DNA of 38,525 bases, taken from the NCBI GenBank assembly GCA_023416515.1, contig JAEZHP010000141.1, positions 1-38,525 of the forward strand. The letters are read 5' to 3'. This stretch comes from Pseudomonadota bacterium (GTDB lineage Bacteria > Pseudomonadota > Alphaproteobacteria > Sphingomonadales > Sphingomonadaceae). A program made the position numbers and the translations under genes. The notes under the pieces were generated by a model. It made no database searches and was not told the DNA's origin. It was given only the letters and a program-made list of their open reading frames with translations. Below are positions 31,547 through 38,525 of the stretch, one piece after another (position 1 is the first letter of the stretch; each line of letters starts with the position of its first letter).

Positions 31547-34500
31547 GCAGCTGCGTGTTCTGGGTCCGATCGGCCATTGCTCCGCCCGCCTTCGCCGAGC
31601 CCTCGAGATCGAGGAGGAGCAAGCCCTGCAATGGAAGGTCCGGGTCCGGCGAATTCCGGAAGACGAAAAGACAGGGCCGCGTGGGCGCAGGTTCACCATC
31701 GCGCCGCGCTTCGCGGTCCCCGGCCCGTTCGGCTCGCGTCCCGAGTCACCTCTCGGCCACGTGTCTTTCCATTTCTCGGAAGACGCGGTCAACAAGGAGC
31801 CCGGTGGGAAGACCGTCGTGACGTCGTCCTCGGGCCGGCGGCAGCTATCGTCGACCTCGATTGCCGACCACGACGGCTACGTCTCGCGACCGGACGCCGT
31901 CATGACGATCTCGGCGGCCGAGTTCGGAAGCTATGCCGAGCGCGGGTCAGCGGTCGAGATCAGCGACAGCGATAGGCCTGCCATCTTCTCCAACATCAGC
32001 GATGACTCCGACGTCCGCAATAGCTTCTGGCTCGCCGTTCACGAGCACGAGCGCGAAGCCAAGCCGGACCGGCTCGTCTTCAATCGCGCCAATCTTTCGG
32101 CGGCGGGCTGGAAGGCCCTTTCGGAGCTGGAGACGCTGCCGGATGCGGTCAGGGAGATCGCCGCGCGCATGGCGGCTATGCCGCCGAAGAGTGCCAGGAA
32201 GAAGGGCGACGCGATCCTTGAGCTTCCTCTCGGCGAAGCTTATGCCGTTCGGCGCGCCGTCCAGGGAGCGCTCGGCGAATGGAACTGGAAGAAGCAGCCC
32301 GTCCGCGTCGCCAAGGGTCGCAACGGCCGGACCCAGTACCGTTTGACGGCCGAGTTTCCGCAGGGCCTCGACCCGGCGGCGAGGGTCCGGATCACCCAGC
32401 AGTTTTGCGACGAGTTCGCGGAGCTCGGCGCGATGTTCACCGCCGCCATTCATGCCCCCGACGCGCACAATGACGAGCGCAACCACCACCTGCACTTCGT
32501 CTATTATGACCGTCCTTGCGCAATCGTCCCGGGGACCGGCCTGTGGGACTTCCAGATCCGCGAGAAGGTGCCCGGACAGTACAATCGATATCGTTTCCCC
32601 CACCGTCAGCCGAAGATAGCCGAGCTGACGCGCGATCCCAATGGCGGGAACTATAAGGCATATCGCGCCTCGGTGATCTTTCGCTGGCGGGAACGCTTCG
32701 CCCAACTGTGCAACGAAGAGTTGCTTAAGGTCGGCATCAACCGCCTATTCGACGCCCGGAAATATTCCGAAATGGGCATCGACCAGGAGCCCACGAAGCC
32801 GCTCGGCCCGAGGGCTGCCCCATTGGAGGCGGCGGGCGTGCCGACGCCCACGGGCATTGCTAATGCCGAAATCCTATGGACCGCTGCGCTCGAGGCCGCC
32901 CGCCGCGAGTGCGAGAAAAGGCGCTCGTCACGGCAGCGCCTCCGAACCCGTCTCGCCGAGGCGGCGGCCCGCCTCGAACTGGGACGAAGCGGCGGCGGCG
33001 CGGACCTACGGGCCAAGGGAGACGAGATCGCGCGCCTCTGTGAAATCATCGACCCCCACGAGCTCGAGATCGAGGAGTTCCGGGTGACGCTGGAGATGGC
33101 CTATTCCCGGCCGCACAAGGCCGTCGACACCTGCTCGAGAATTCTGGACGCGGTCGAAGCCGGCAGGGGCAAGCGGTCCGACATCGCCGACAGGGAACTG
33201 ATCCTGGCCCGGAGGGCTGCCGCCGACGCGTTCCTTGCGGACATCGACACTATTCGGGATCAGAGTTTTGGCATCATCGAGCCGATCCTCGAACGAGTCG
33301 AAGAAGCTAGAACGAGGCTCAGCGCGCTCCGCGCCGAGGTCCAGCCGATCATCAAGTCTGTCCTGGATCCCGCGACCCCGGTTGATCAACCGCACGAAGT
33401 GGAGACCTGCATCGAGCCCACCGCGTCGGTCGAGAAGGACCGACACGCATCGCGGCCCAACCCGGCTCGTGACGCCATCGACGGCCTCCTGAACCGGATC
33501 CAGACCGAGGACATTCCTATCCTTGCGCCGGACTCCGCTAGCCCGCTGTTTCGCGTTCCGGGTATCACTCGCGAGGAGTATCGTCTGCTTTCGTCGGAAC
33601 GTCATGCGGAGTGGGTGCAGGCTCGTCTGCAGGGCATCGCCCACACGCAGCAGCTTCGAATGTCGGCAGCCGCTCGCATGCTGCGGAAGCATGGCAACGC
33701 CGGACTGGAGCGAATAGCCGTCGAGGATGCTGATGCTCGCCGGGCGTTGAGATGGATTGAGGCCTATCGCCATCATCCCGCACTGGGGGGACTGCTGGAC
33801 GTGCCCGTCACCGTGCAAGTGGATCATGGGCCCGCCCCCTCGGCGAAGGTGATGACTTCTGATCCAATTGTTGAGACGGAGTTGCGACCAGTTCCGCCCG
33901 AACGGGCGCCTGCCGTCTGCACCGCTTCCTCCGAAGCCACTTCGCCGCATGCGACGCAAATCACAGGGTCGGATGCTGTCGCGGATGAGGCTCGGTCCCA
34001 GGCAATATCTTCCTACGCGGAGGCCATCCGATCTGATGCCAAGGTGGTCATCGTCGACGTTGACGGGGAACAGCGCGTCGATCCAGCGAGCGTGCCCGAT
34101 TGGATCCTCAGTGCGGAGGTGTTCGCTGATGAGGGACTCGTTAAGGAAGCCATCGTCGATCGTCTGACGGCCGATCTCGATGAGGCGAGGGCACCGGACC
34201 GACGCAAGATCATCGAGGAGCTCCAGTCGTGCATATTCAGGCCGCTGGAGCGCATCGGCGATCGCTGGTTTGTGACCGGTGTCAGCGCCCCCCTCGTTGC
34301 GGCCGCTCACGAATGGCAGGACCATCCGCAACTGGCGGAGGCCTATGAGGTGCTGGATCGGTTCTGGTTGGCGCGGGAGATAATCGCGGCGGACGAGGCA
34401 ATGGAGGAGGCGAAACGGGCTGAGGCTGCAGCGGCATCAGCGACGTCTCGTTCTCGCCAGGCAGAACATGCGCCAGATACCCCTGGGGAACTGGCCGGGT

Positions 34501-34556
34501 TCTCAGTCCAGCAACAGGCGGCCTTCGTTGCCGCCAGTCAGTGCCGGGAGCCCTAG
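31545..34556 (+). CDS. MobA/MobL-type relaxase
   Basis: The 1003-residue protein would nick oriT and carry the strand into a recipient during mobilisation. The HUH metal site is NHHLHFVYYD (about 311-320), preceded by MFTAAIHAPDAHNDER and a QFCDEFAELG helix, as in MobA/MobL relaxases. The catalytic Tyr should lie in the preceding YAVRRAV/YRLTAEF area. Residues 1-200 are a poorly characterised N-terminal part. From about 430 on there are long Arg/Glu/Ala helices and an unassigned C-terminal region. There is no helicase or primase signature. ATG 31545 follows GAGGTG and lies in an inverted repeat. No type IV secretion genes are near, so the element would depend on a helper conjugation system. 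Confidence 0.82.
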   Translation: MQLRVLGPIGHCSARLRRALEIEEEQALQWKVRVRRIPEDEKTGPRGRRFTIAPRFAVPGPFGSRPESPLGHVSFHFSEDAVNKEPGGKTVVTSSSGRRQLSSTSIADHDGYVSRPDAVMTISAAEFGSYAERGSAVEISDSDRPAIFSNISDDSDVRNSFWLAVHEHEREAKPDRLVFNRANLSAAGWKALSELETLPDAVREIAARMAAMPPKSARKKGDAILELPLGEAYAVRRAVQGALGEWNWKKQPVRVAKGRNGRTQYRLTAEFPQGLDPAARVRITQQFCDEFAELGAMFTAAIHAPDAHNDERNHHLHFVYYDRPCAIVPGTGLWDFQIREKVPGQYNRYRFPHRQPKIAELTRDPNGGNYKAYRASVIFRWRERFAQLCNEELLKVGINRLFDARKYSEMGIDQEPTKPLGPRAAPLEAAGVPTPTGIANAEILWTAALEAARRECEKRRSSRQRLRTRLAEAAARLELGRSGGGADLRAKGDEIARLCEIIDPHELEIEEFRVTLEMAYSRPHKAVDTCSRILDAVEAGRGKRSDIADRELILARRAAADAFLADIDTIRDQSFGIIEPILERVEEARTRLSALRAEVQPIIKSVLDPATPVDQPHEVETCIEPTASVEKDRHASRPNPARDAIDGLLNRIQTEDIPILAPDSASPLFRVPGITREEYRLLSSERHAEWVQARLQGIAHTQQLRMSAAARMLRKHGNAGLERIAVEDADARRALRWIEAYRHHPALGGLLDVPVTVQVDHGPAPSAKVMTSDPIVETELRPVPPERAPAVCTASSEATSPHATQITGSDAVADEARSQAISSYAEAIRSDAKVVIVDVDGEQRVDPASVPDWILSAEVFADEGLVKEAIVDRLTADLDEARAPDRRKIIEELQSCIFRPLERIGDRWFVTGVSAPLVAAAHEWQDHPQLAEAYEVLDRFWLAREIIAADEAMEEAKRAEAAAASATSRSRQAEHAPDTPGELAGFSVQQQAAFVAASQCREP

Positions 34557-34645
34557 TATCAGCTGCTCACACAATCGCGAACAAATCATGACCCTGGGCC
34601 GCCTGGAGCCTTTCGTGACCGGCGTTCCGCTGCCATAGTCCGGGC

Positions 34646-36268
34646 ATGCGATTTCGGAATCTCGAAAGGTATCGCAGGGGCGGCACGCCCAACAGGATGG
34701 AGCTTGGGATTCCTCCCCCTCGAACGCCTGACGGACGCGTATACCGCTTCTCGCCAAACGAAAACGCCCACCCCCGTCACTTCGTCTTGGGCGACGCCAC
34801 GCGTCCCGAAAGCGTCAGCGACGAGATGCGCTCCCGGATGAAACTGGATCCTGGCTCTTCCCAGACAGTCTGCCCTTACAGCGGCATCATTGCCGACGAC
34901 CATGAATTCACCCATCCCGATGACCGTCAGGCCGCCATTGATGTCGTCAAACACGCTGCCCTCACCGACATGGAGGACGAGATCGCGCGCATGTTCGACG
35001 GCTTCAACCGGCGACAGTCGCGCAACAGCATGATCCGTCTCGAGGCGAAGGTGACGAAGCGCTTCCGTCCCCGACCACGCTTCTATCGAGGTGACCTGCT
35101 GCGGGAGCTGGAGTGCGATCATTGCGGTCGCGACTATGGCGTCTACGCCATCGGCCTATTCTGCCCGGACTGCGGCGCGCCGAACGTCCAACTTCATTTC
35201 GCGCGCGAGGTCGAGTTGGTCGACGCTCAGGTCACGCTCGCCGACAGCCTCGAGCCCGAAAAGGAGGAGCTCGCCTATCGGCTTCTCGGGAACGCGCACG
35301 AGGACGTGCTGACCGCCTTCGAAGCGACGCTGAAGACGGTCTTCTTCTTCGGGTGGGCGTCGGCGCACAATAACCAGCCACCACCGAAGATCGGCAACGA
35401 TTTCCAGAACGTCGAGCGTGGCCAGCGCCGGTTCGCTCAGCTCGGCCTGGATCCATATTCGGTGCTGGCCCCGGAAGAGCTCGCAAAGCTGAAACTGAAT
35501 ATCCAGAAGCGCCACGTCATCGGGCACAACCTGGGCGTGGTCGACGCGAAGTTCGCCGAGGAATCGGGCGAGGCTTCGCTCGGTGAGACCGTCCATCTCG
35601 TGGCCGAGGATATCCGCGCATTCGCACACGTCGCCCAAAAAGTCGTGAACGCCCTCGATGCGTGGATTGGAGGGGTTCCGATCCCCGCGCGGACACCGGA
35701 AGTATCCGAAGCCGGCCCCGATGCCACGGAGGACGAACTGAGTAACCCAGGTGCCGAACTCGGCTTATCGCCACTCGCCTTCCAGGTGGCCTCTTGGCTT
35801 GCTGAGCAATCCGACACCGGTCTCGCACTGTCCGTCAACAGTGAGGTGTTCGAGGCAGCCTTCGAAGACGCGTCCCCCGTTGATCTCAAGGATGCCATCG
35901 CGGAACTCGATGCAGACGGATACATCGCAACCCAGAGCCTCGTCGGTCGCGGCCTGCCCCGGATGCGCGTCCGGAACGAGCTCTTCGCGACCTTTGACCC
36001 GCTTGTGCTCGGCAGCGACCCGACATTAGATGCCGTCGAACTGGCGAAGCTCTGTCTCGAACGCGAGGGCGGGATCTCTGTCCCGGACCTGCATGAGCAG
36101 ACAGGTTGGCCGCTTCGCCAGTTCAACCCCGCCCTCAGCATCCTCACCAGCTACGTTGATGACAGGCGAGTCAGCAGATCCGGCGACCACCAGTATCCGA
36201 CCCGCCATTTCACCTTGTTGCCGGCGGACCGCGTGGCCGTGAAGAGGTTCATGGCGCGTTACCCCTGA
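34646..36268 (+). CDS. Zinc-ribbon / HEPN-like / winged-helix protein
   Basis: A 540-residue protein I cannot name. Visible parts: a zinc ribbon with Cys157, Cys160, Cys173 and Cys176 (CDHCG, CPDCG); a helical domain (about 205-345) containing QKRHVIGHNLGVVDAKF, where Arg289-x4-His294 matches the Rx4-6H motif of HEPN ribonucleases and the GVVDxKF tail seen in several HEPN families; and a C-terminal region (about 380-540) with the alternating helix-strand look of winged-helix DNA binders. HEPN proteins act as toxins or effectors in many defence systems. No nucleotidyltransferase or antitoxin partner is adjacent. It stands alone 89 bp after the relaxase gene. ATG 34646 is the first in-frame start. 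Confidence 0.75.
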   Translation: MRFRNLERYRRGGTPNRMELGIPPPRTPDGRVYRFSPNENAHPRHFVLGDATRPESVSDEMRSRMKLDPGSSQTVCPYSGIIADDHEFTHPDDRQAAIDVVKHAALTDMEDEIARMFDGFNRRQSRNSMIRLEAKVTKRFRPRPRFYRGDLLRELECDHCGRDYGVYAIGLFCPDCGAPNVQLHFAREVELVDAQVTLADSLEPEKEELAYRLLGNAHEDVLTAFEATLKTVFFFGWASAHNNQPPPKIGNDFQNVERGQRRFAQLGLDPYSVLAPEELAKLKLNIQKRHVIGHNLGVVDAKFAEESGEASLGETVHLVAEDIRAFAHVAQKVVNALDAWIGGVPIPARTPEVSEAGPDATEDELSNPGAELGLSPLAFQVASWLAEQSDTGLALSVNSEVFEAAFEDASPVDLKDAIAELDADGYIATQSLVGRGLPRMRVRNELFATFDPLVLGSDPTLDAVELAKLCLEREGGISVPDLHEQTGWPLRQFNPALSILTSYVDDRRVSRSGDHQYPTRHFTLLPADRVAVKRFMARYP

Positions 36269-36358
36269 CGACCGGCCGACCGCTACCGAGATGGGCATCG
36301 ACGCTACCTTGCCGACCCGTTCTTGAGCGGCCCAGAGGGACCGTTTCACGGACGTAGC

Positions 36359-36373
36359 GGAGAGGTGTCCGAG
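36359..36373 (+). other. 15-base match to the 5' end of a tRNA-Ser
   Basis: GGAGAGGTGTCCGAG equals the acceptor 5' strand, the TG linker and the first D-arm bases typical of bacterial tRNA-Ser. The rest of a tRNA does not follow. It could be a recombination remnant or chance. Confidence 0.3.
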
Positions 36374-36417
36374 CGCCGCTCAAGCTGGAGGCTCTGAGCA
36401 AATGCTGATGTCGGCTC

Positions 36418-36444
36418 AGCGCCCCTTCCGGACGCTAGAGGCGT
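36418..36444 (+). repeat. 27-bp direct repeat, left copy
   Basis: This sequence (AGCGCCC, three variable bases, then CCGGACGCTAGAGGCGT) recurs at 38462-38488 with 25 of 27 identities, in the same orientation. The two copies bracket about 2 kb containing the TspO-like and LOV-HTH genes. It may be a dispersed intergenic repeat or the scar of an inserted segment. Confidence 0.7.
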
Positions 36445-36457
36445 CGCCGGCGACGCC
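36440..36457. repeat. 18-bp perfect palindrome
   Basis: GGCGTCGCC followed directly by GGCGACGCC is a perfect dyad that overlaps the end of the 27-bp repeat. It is not present at the right-hand copy. It could form a cruciform or be a recombinase or regulator site. Confidence 0.55.
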
Positions 36458-36753
36458 GGAAATCAGACGCTCGTTTAGCAAGCGTGGCTACGACCGCTAC
36501 CGACCCCCTTCGGGCGGTCAGCCGTTAGCTCGCCGGCGCGCATGAGTTCCGACGCGCGCTTGGACCATCGCCTTGAAGCGCTTTAACATGCGGGGGGGGG
36601 CACCCGCCAGCTAGACACCGGTCGCGCACCCTGCGAAGTCCTGCTCGATTTGTTGCAGCATGCACGACATTTGTTCAGCTCAACCGCTAACTGCGACTTC
36701 GAACCAGCGAATTTAAGCTTGATCGACGGGGCGCGCATTCTCGCAATGGATCG

Positions 36754-37569
36754 TCACACCCTCGTGTAACGGCCGCCAAACCAGCGGTCGCGGTCCTCGC
36801 TGCGGAGAAGACGCGCGACCGCAGACGCAATGACGAGGAGCGCTGCGGCGAAGACTGCGACTCCGACCCCTGCGTGATCGCGACCGCCGGCAGCCAATAT
36901 GCCGGCAAGCGCCCAAAGGAAAACTCCTGCATACCAGGGGTTGCCGCGCCCCTTCCACACCGCCGAAGAGGCAATGAGGCCGCCCAAGACGACAATCCCC
37001 GCCGCCACGGCAGGCGCCCAGGCACCGGCGTGGACACCGTGATATTTGAGGCTCGCGGCGATGTTGACGATCGTTGCTGCGGTCAACCATGCGGTGAGCG
37101 CGCTCAGGGGAAGGACGACGAGGATTTGCTCGGCGCGCGTAAACGGCTCGCGCGCCACGGTGAAGGTACGATAAACGTGGAGCAGACAAAGCAAGGTGAA
37201 GACGATGATCAGCACGGAGCCGGCGCTGAGGCCGAGGAACTGGGCGTAAAGAGCCCACAGCCCGTTGCCGAGAAAGGCTCCCGCGCTTGCCCAAGCGATC
37301 CGCGCGAGCAGCCCGTTGTACCGTTGCGCCGACATTACTTGGTAGATTGCGTAGGCCACGGAGCCGGCGAAGAGCGGTCCCCAGATCGAGAAGGCCCAAC
37401 CGGCCGGCGTGATTAAGGTTCGGGCGACATCCGACCGATCGCCGATGGGTTCGCCAATGCCGACGCTTGGGAGCAAGGTCGCAGCGACCTGAAAGATTGC
37501 GAGAAGCGGAGTTGCGATCCGTTGCGCTCCGCTGCGCGGTGCCAAAGTATCGGCGGCGGAAAAATTCAT
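36754..37569 (-). CDS. TspO/MBR-related membrane protein
   Basis: A 271-residue polytopic membrane protein with about seven or eight hydrophobic segments. The block TPAGWAFSIWGPLFAG is the hallmark of tryptophan-rich TspO/MBR-type proteins. The protein is longer than classical TspO (about 160), so it belongs to an extended relative. TspO proteins bind tetrapyrroles and affect pigment and stress responses in alphaproteobacteria. ATG 37569 is chosen; TTG 37629 would add 20 residues. It is divergent from the LOV-HTH gene, with 143 bp between them, so light control by that neighbour is a reasonable hypothesis. No cleavable signal peptide is evident. Confidence 0.75.
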   Translation of the reverse strand: MNFSAADTLAPRSGAQRIATPLLAIFQVAATLLPSVGIGEPIGDRSDVARTLITPAGWAFSIWGPLFAGSVAYAIYQVMSAQRYNGLLARIAWASAGAFLGNGLWALYAQFLGLSAGSVLIIVFTLLCLLHVYRTFTVAREPFTRAEQILVVLPLSALTAWLTAATIVNIAASLKYHGVHAGAWAPAVAAGIVVLGGLIASSAVWKGRGNPWYAGVFLWALAGILAAGGRDHAGVGVAVFAAALLVIASAVARLLRSEDRDRWFGGRYTRV

Positions 37570-37647
37570 CTTTCGCAAACGGGGGGCACGTCGTGATGTT
37601 CCGGTTGTCGATGCGTCGTGACTGTTCAATGCAGCGGATCAACGATG

Positions 37648-37694
37648 CCCTTGATCGGATTGCAGGAACTGGAAGCTGCTGGCACGATCAAGGG
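37648..37694. promoter_or_regulatory. 9-bp inverted repeat upstream of the LOV-HTH gene
   Basis: CCCTTGATC (37648-37656) and GATCAAGGG (37686-37694) are perfect inverted arms separated by 29 nt, ending 18 bp before the ATG. A tandem CGTCGTGA motif also occurs twice nearer the TspO-like gene (about 37591 and 37613). These are candidate sites for autoregulation or light-dependent control of the divergent pair. Confidence 0.45.
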
Positions 37695-37712
37695 ACGAGG
37701 AAGGTGCGGTGA

Positions 37713-38345
37713 ATGAATGAGCCAAACGGTATCGAGTTCGACGCGCTTCTCAGCTCAATTTGCCACACTCCTATCGCGACCGTCATCACCGATGCACGCA
37801 AACCCGACAATCCGATCGTAAAAGCCAATGCCGCCTTTTGCCGGCTGACCGGCTATTCGCAGGACGAGATCATCGGCCGCAATTGCCGCTTCCTGGCGGG
37901 GCCGGATACCGAAGCGCGATCTCACGCCGAGCTCGCGCGCGCCATTGCCGCCGGTAAGCCGGCGCTGGTCGAGCTCACTAACTATCGCAAGGACGGGTCT
38001 GCCTTCCGCAACGCTGTGATGATCGCGCCGGTGCGCGACCAAGCCGGCAACCTCGTCCACTTCATCGGCTCCCAGATGGATGTCGGAATCTGGATCGATC
38101 GCGCTAGCGCGAGGACACGCGAGGCGGGGGCGCTGGTGGCCTCTCTCACGGTAAGGCAGCGCGAGGTTCTGGAATTCCTTGTCCGCGGTCTGCGAAACAA
38201 ACAGATCGCCGGGTTGCTCGGGATCGACGAAAAGACCGTGAAGATGCACCGCGCCCGCTTGCTCGACAGGCTGAACGCACCGACGTCAGCCGCCGCCATT
38301 CGAATCGGGGTGGAGGCGGGTCTTCAGCTCCGCGATCCTGAGTGA
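37713..38345 (+). CDS. Blue-light-responsive LOV-HTH transcription factor (EL222-like)
   Basis: The 210-residue protein has a LOV/PAS domain (about 15-130). The flavin-adduct cysteine is Cys58 in GRNCRFLAG, followed by ELTNYRKDGSAFRNAV and VHFIGSQMDV. A LuxR-type helix-turn-helix (about 143-205) follows: LTVRQREVLEFLVRGLRNKQIA and DEKTVKMHRARLLDRL. This is the architecture of EL222 from Erythrobacter litoralis, which dimerises and binds DNA when blue light forms the flavin-cysteine bond. All visible LOV core residues are kept, so it should be photoactive. ATG 37713 follows GAGGAAGG by about 9 nt. The divergent TspO-like gene is a plausible target. Confidence 0.93.
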   Translation: MNEPNGIEFDALLSSICHTPIATVITDARKPDNPIVKANAAFCRLTGYSQDEIIGRNCRFLAGPDTEARSHAELARAIAAGKPALVELTNYRKDGSAFRNAVMIAPVRDQAGNLVHFIGSQMDVGIWIDRASARTREAGALVASLTVRQREVLEFLVRGLRNKQIAGLLGIDEKTVKMHRARLLDRLNAPTSAAAIRIGVEAGLQLRDPE

Positions 38346-38525
38346 TCGCGTAGAGCGCGAATCGCCTCGAGGGTGCATAGTTCCAATCTTGTGACAATAT
38401 CAGTCTCAGGCGTGTTCGAGTGACAGCGGACGGCCAGCATGCGGCTCCAGAAGCTCGGGTAAGCGCCCATGCCGGACGCTAGAGGCGTGGCCCGCGGCGC
38501 CCCCAACCCGGCGGGGCGATTAGGG
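38346..38525. other. Contig-end region without a supported gene
   Basis: These 180 bases after the LOV-HTH stop hold the right 27-bp repeat. A minus-strand open frame of 60 codons (38324-38506) has no recognisable motif and overlaps the LOV-HTH gene. I see no terminator. Confidence 0.4.
38462..38488 (+). repeat. 27-bp direct repeat, right copy
   Basis: Second copy of the repeat at 36418-36444, with 25 of 27 bases identical and the last 17 bases exact. It lies 37 bp from the contig end. Assemblies often break at repeats, so more copies may exist in the genome. Confidence 0.7.

Larger units (their letters stand above)
36269..36753. other. Repeat-rich non-coding region
   Basis: About 485 bp with no credible gene. 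It holds a short match to a tRNA-Ser 5' end (36359-36373), the left copy of a 27-bp direct repeat (36418-36444), an 18-bp perfect palindrome (36440-36457) and a run of nine G (36592-36600). The mix suggests a junction or a site of past rearrangement between the island cargo and the TspO/LOV pair. Confidence 0.5.

Noticed and set aside
31310..31975. 221-codon plus-strand open frame across the control region
   Set aside because: It overlaps the palindromes and the relaxase start in another frame, and its composition is not protein-like.
33006..34331. 441-codon minus-strand open frame inside the relaxase gene
   Set aside because: No recognisable domain, no ribosome binding site, and entirely contained in the relaxase coding region.
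38324..38506. Small minus-strand gene at the contig end
   Set aside because: 60 codons, no motif, and it overlaps the LOV-HTH gene and a repeat.
1..38525. CRISPR array, transposase or insertion-sequence genes, rRNA
   Set aside because: I found no regularly spaced repeats, DDE transposase motifs, terminal repeats with target duplications, or rRNA-like sequence.

Overview
The window is GC-rich, densely coded DNA that looks alphaproteobacterial, most likely Sphingomonadales. Three things point there: a short LOV-HTH protein close to EL222 of Erythrobacter litoralis (recognised from memory, not searched), a GAAC-N7-GAAC LexA-type box, and operons packed with ATGA/GTGA start-stop overlaps. Bases 9-41 are a slightly mutated Nextera/Tn5 sequencing adapter, so the left edge is a contig end.

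Layout. (1) 78-3240 is the tail of an aryl-CoA catabolic operon (acyl-CoA dehydrogenase, RidA-like protein, benzoate/2-aminobenzoate-type CoA ligase). It is followed on the minus strand by tRNA-Gly(TCC) and an SDR oxidoreductase. (2) 4557-9003 is a complete type I secretion operon: TolC-like outer-membrane protein, LssB/LapB-like ABC transporter and HlyD-like adaptor. (3) At 9085-9141 lies only the 3' part of a tRNA-Tyr, from anticodon loop to CCA. This is the expected scar of a tRNA-targeting integrative element, so I read the DNA to its right as an acquired island. No integrase and no intact tRNA-Tyr are in the window, so the far end is probably outside it.

The island cargo is mostly defence-like and mobilisation genes. 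9432-12392 is a PIN-domain nuclease followed by a PD-(D/E)XK-like protein, with a candidate LexA box upstream. Facing them is a coupled four-gene minus-strand operon (16216 to 12364): DprA/SLOG protein, phosphoribosyltransferase, second DprA/SLOG protein, and a degenerate-HAD-phosphoribosyltransferase fusion. This unusual set is my best candidate for an undescribed nucleotide-centred system. Next come a frameshifted MbcA/ParS-type antitoxin, a PolB-like 3'-5' exonuclease, a small MobA/MobL-like HUH protein and a second ParS/MbcA-type antitoxin without a visible RES toxin.

18930-30027 is one continuous seven-gene chain: hsdR, hsdM, hsdS (frameshifted), an M15-like peptidase, a small metallophosphoesterase, an McrB-like AAA+ protein with an EVE-like insert, and mcrC. 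It joins a type I restriction-modification locus to a type IV (modification-dependent) locus. The island continues with a histone-H1-like basic protein, a palindromic control/oriT-like region, a MobA/MobL relaxase and a zinc-ribbon/HEPN-like/winged-helix protein.

The right end (36269-38525) holds a repeat-rich non-coding stretch and a divergent pair: a TspO/MBR-like membrane protein and an EL222-like blue-light transcription factor. Two copies of a 27-bp imperfect direct repeat bracket the pair. Frameshifts in two genes could be real decay or assembly error, and reads would be needed to decide.
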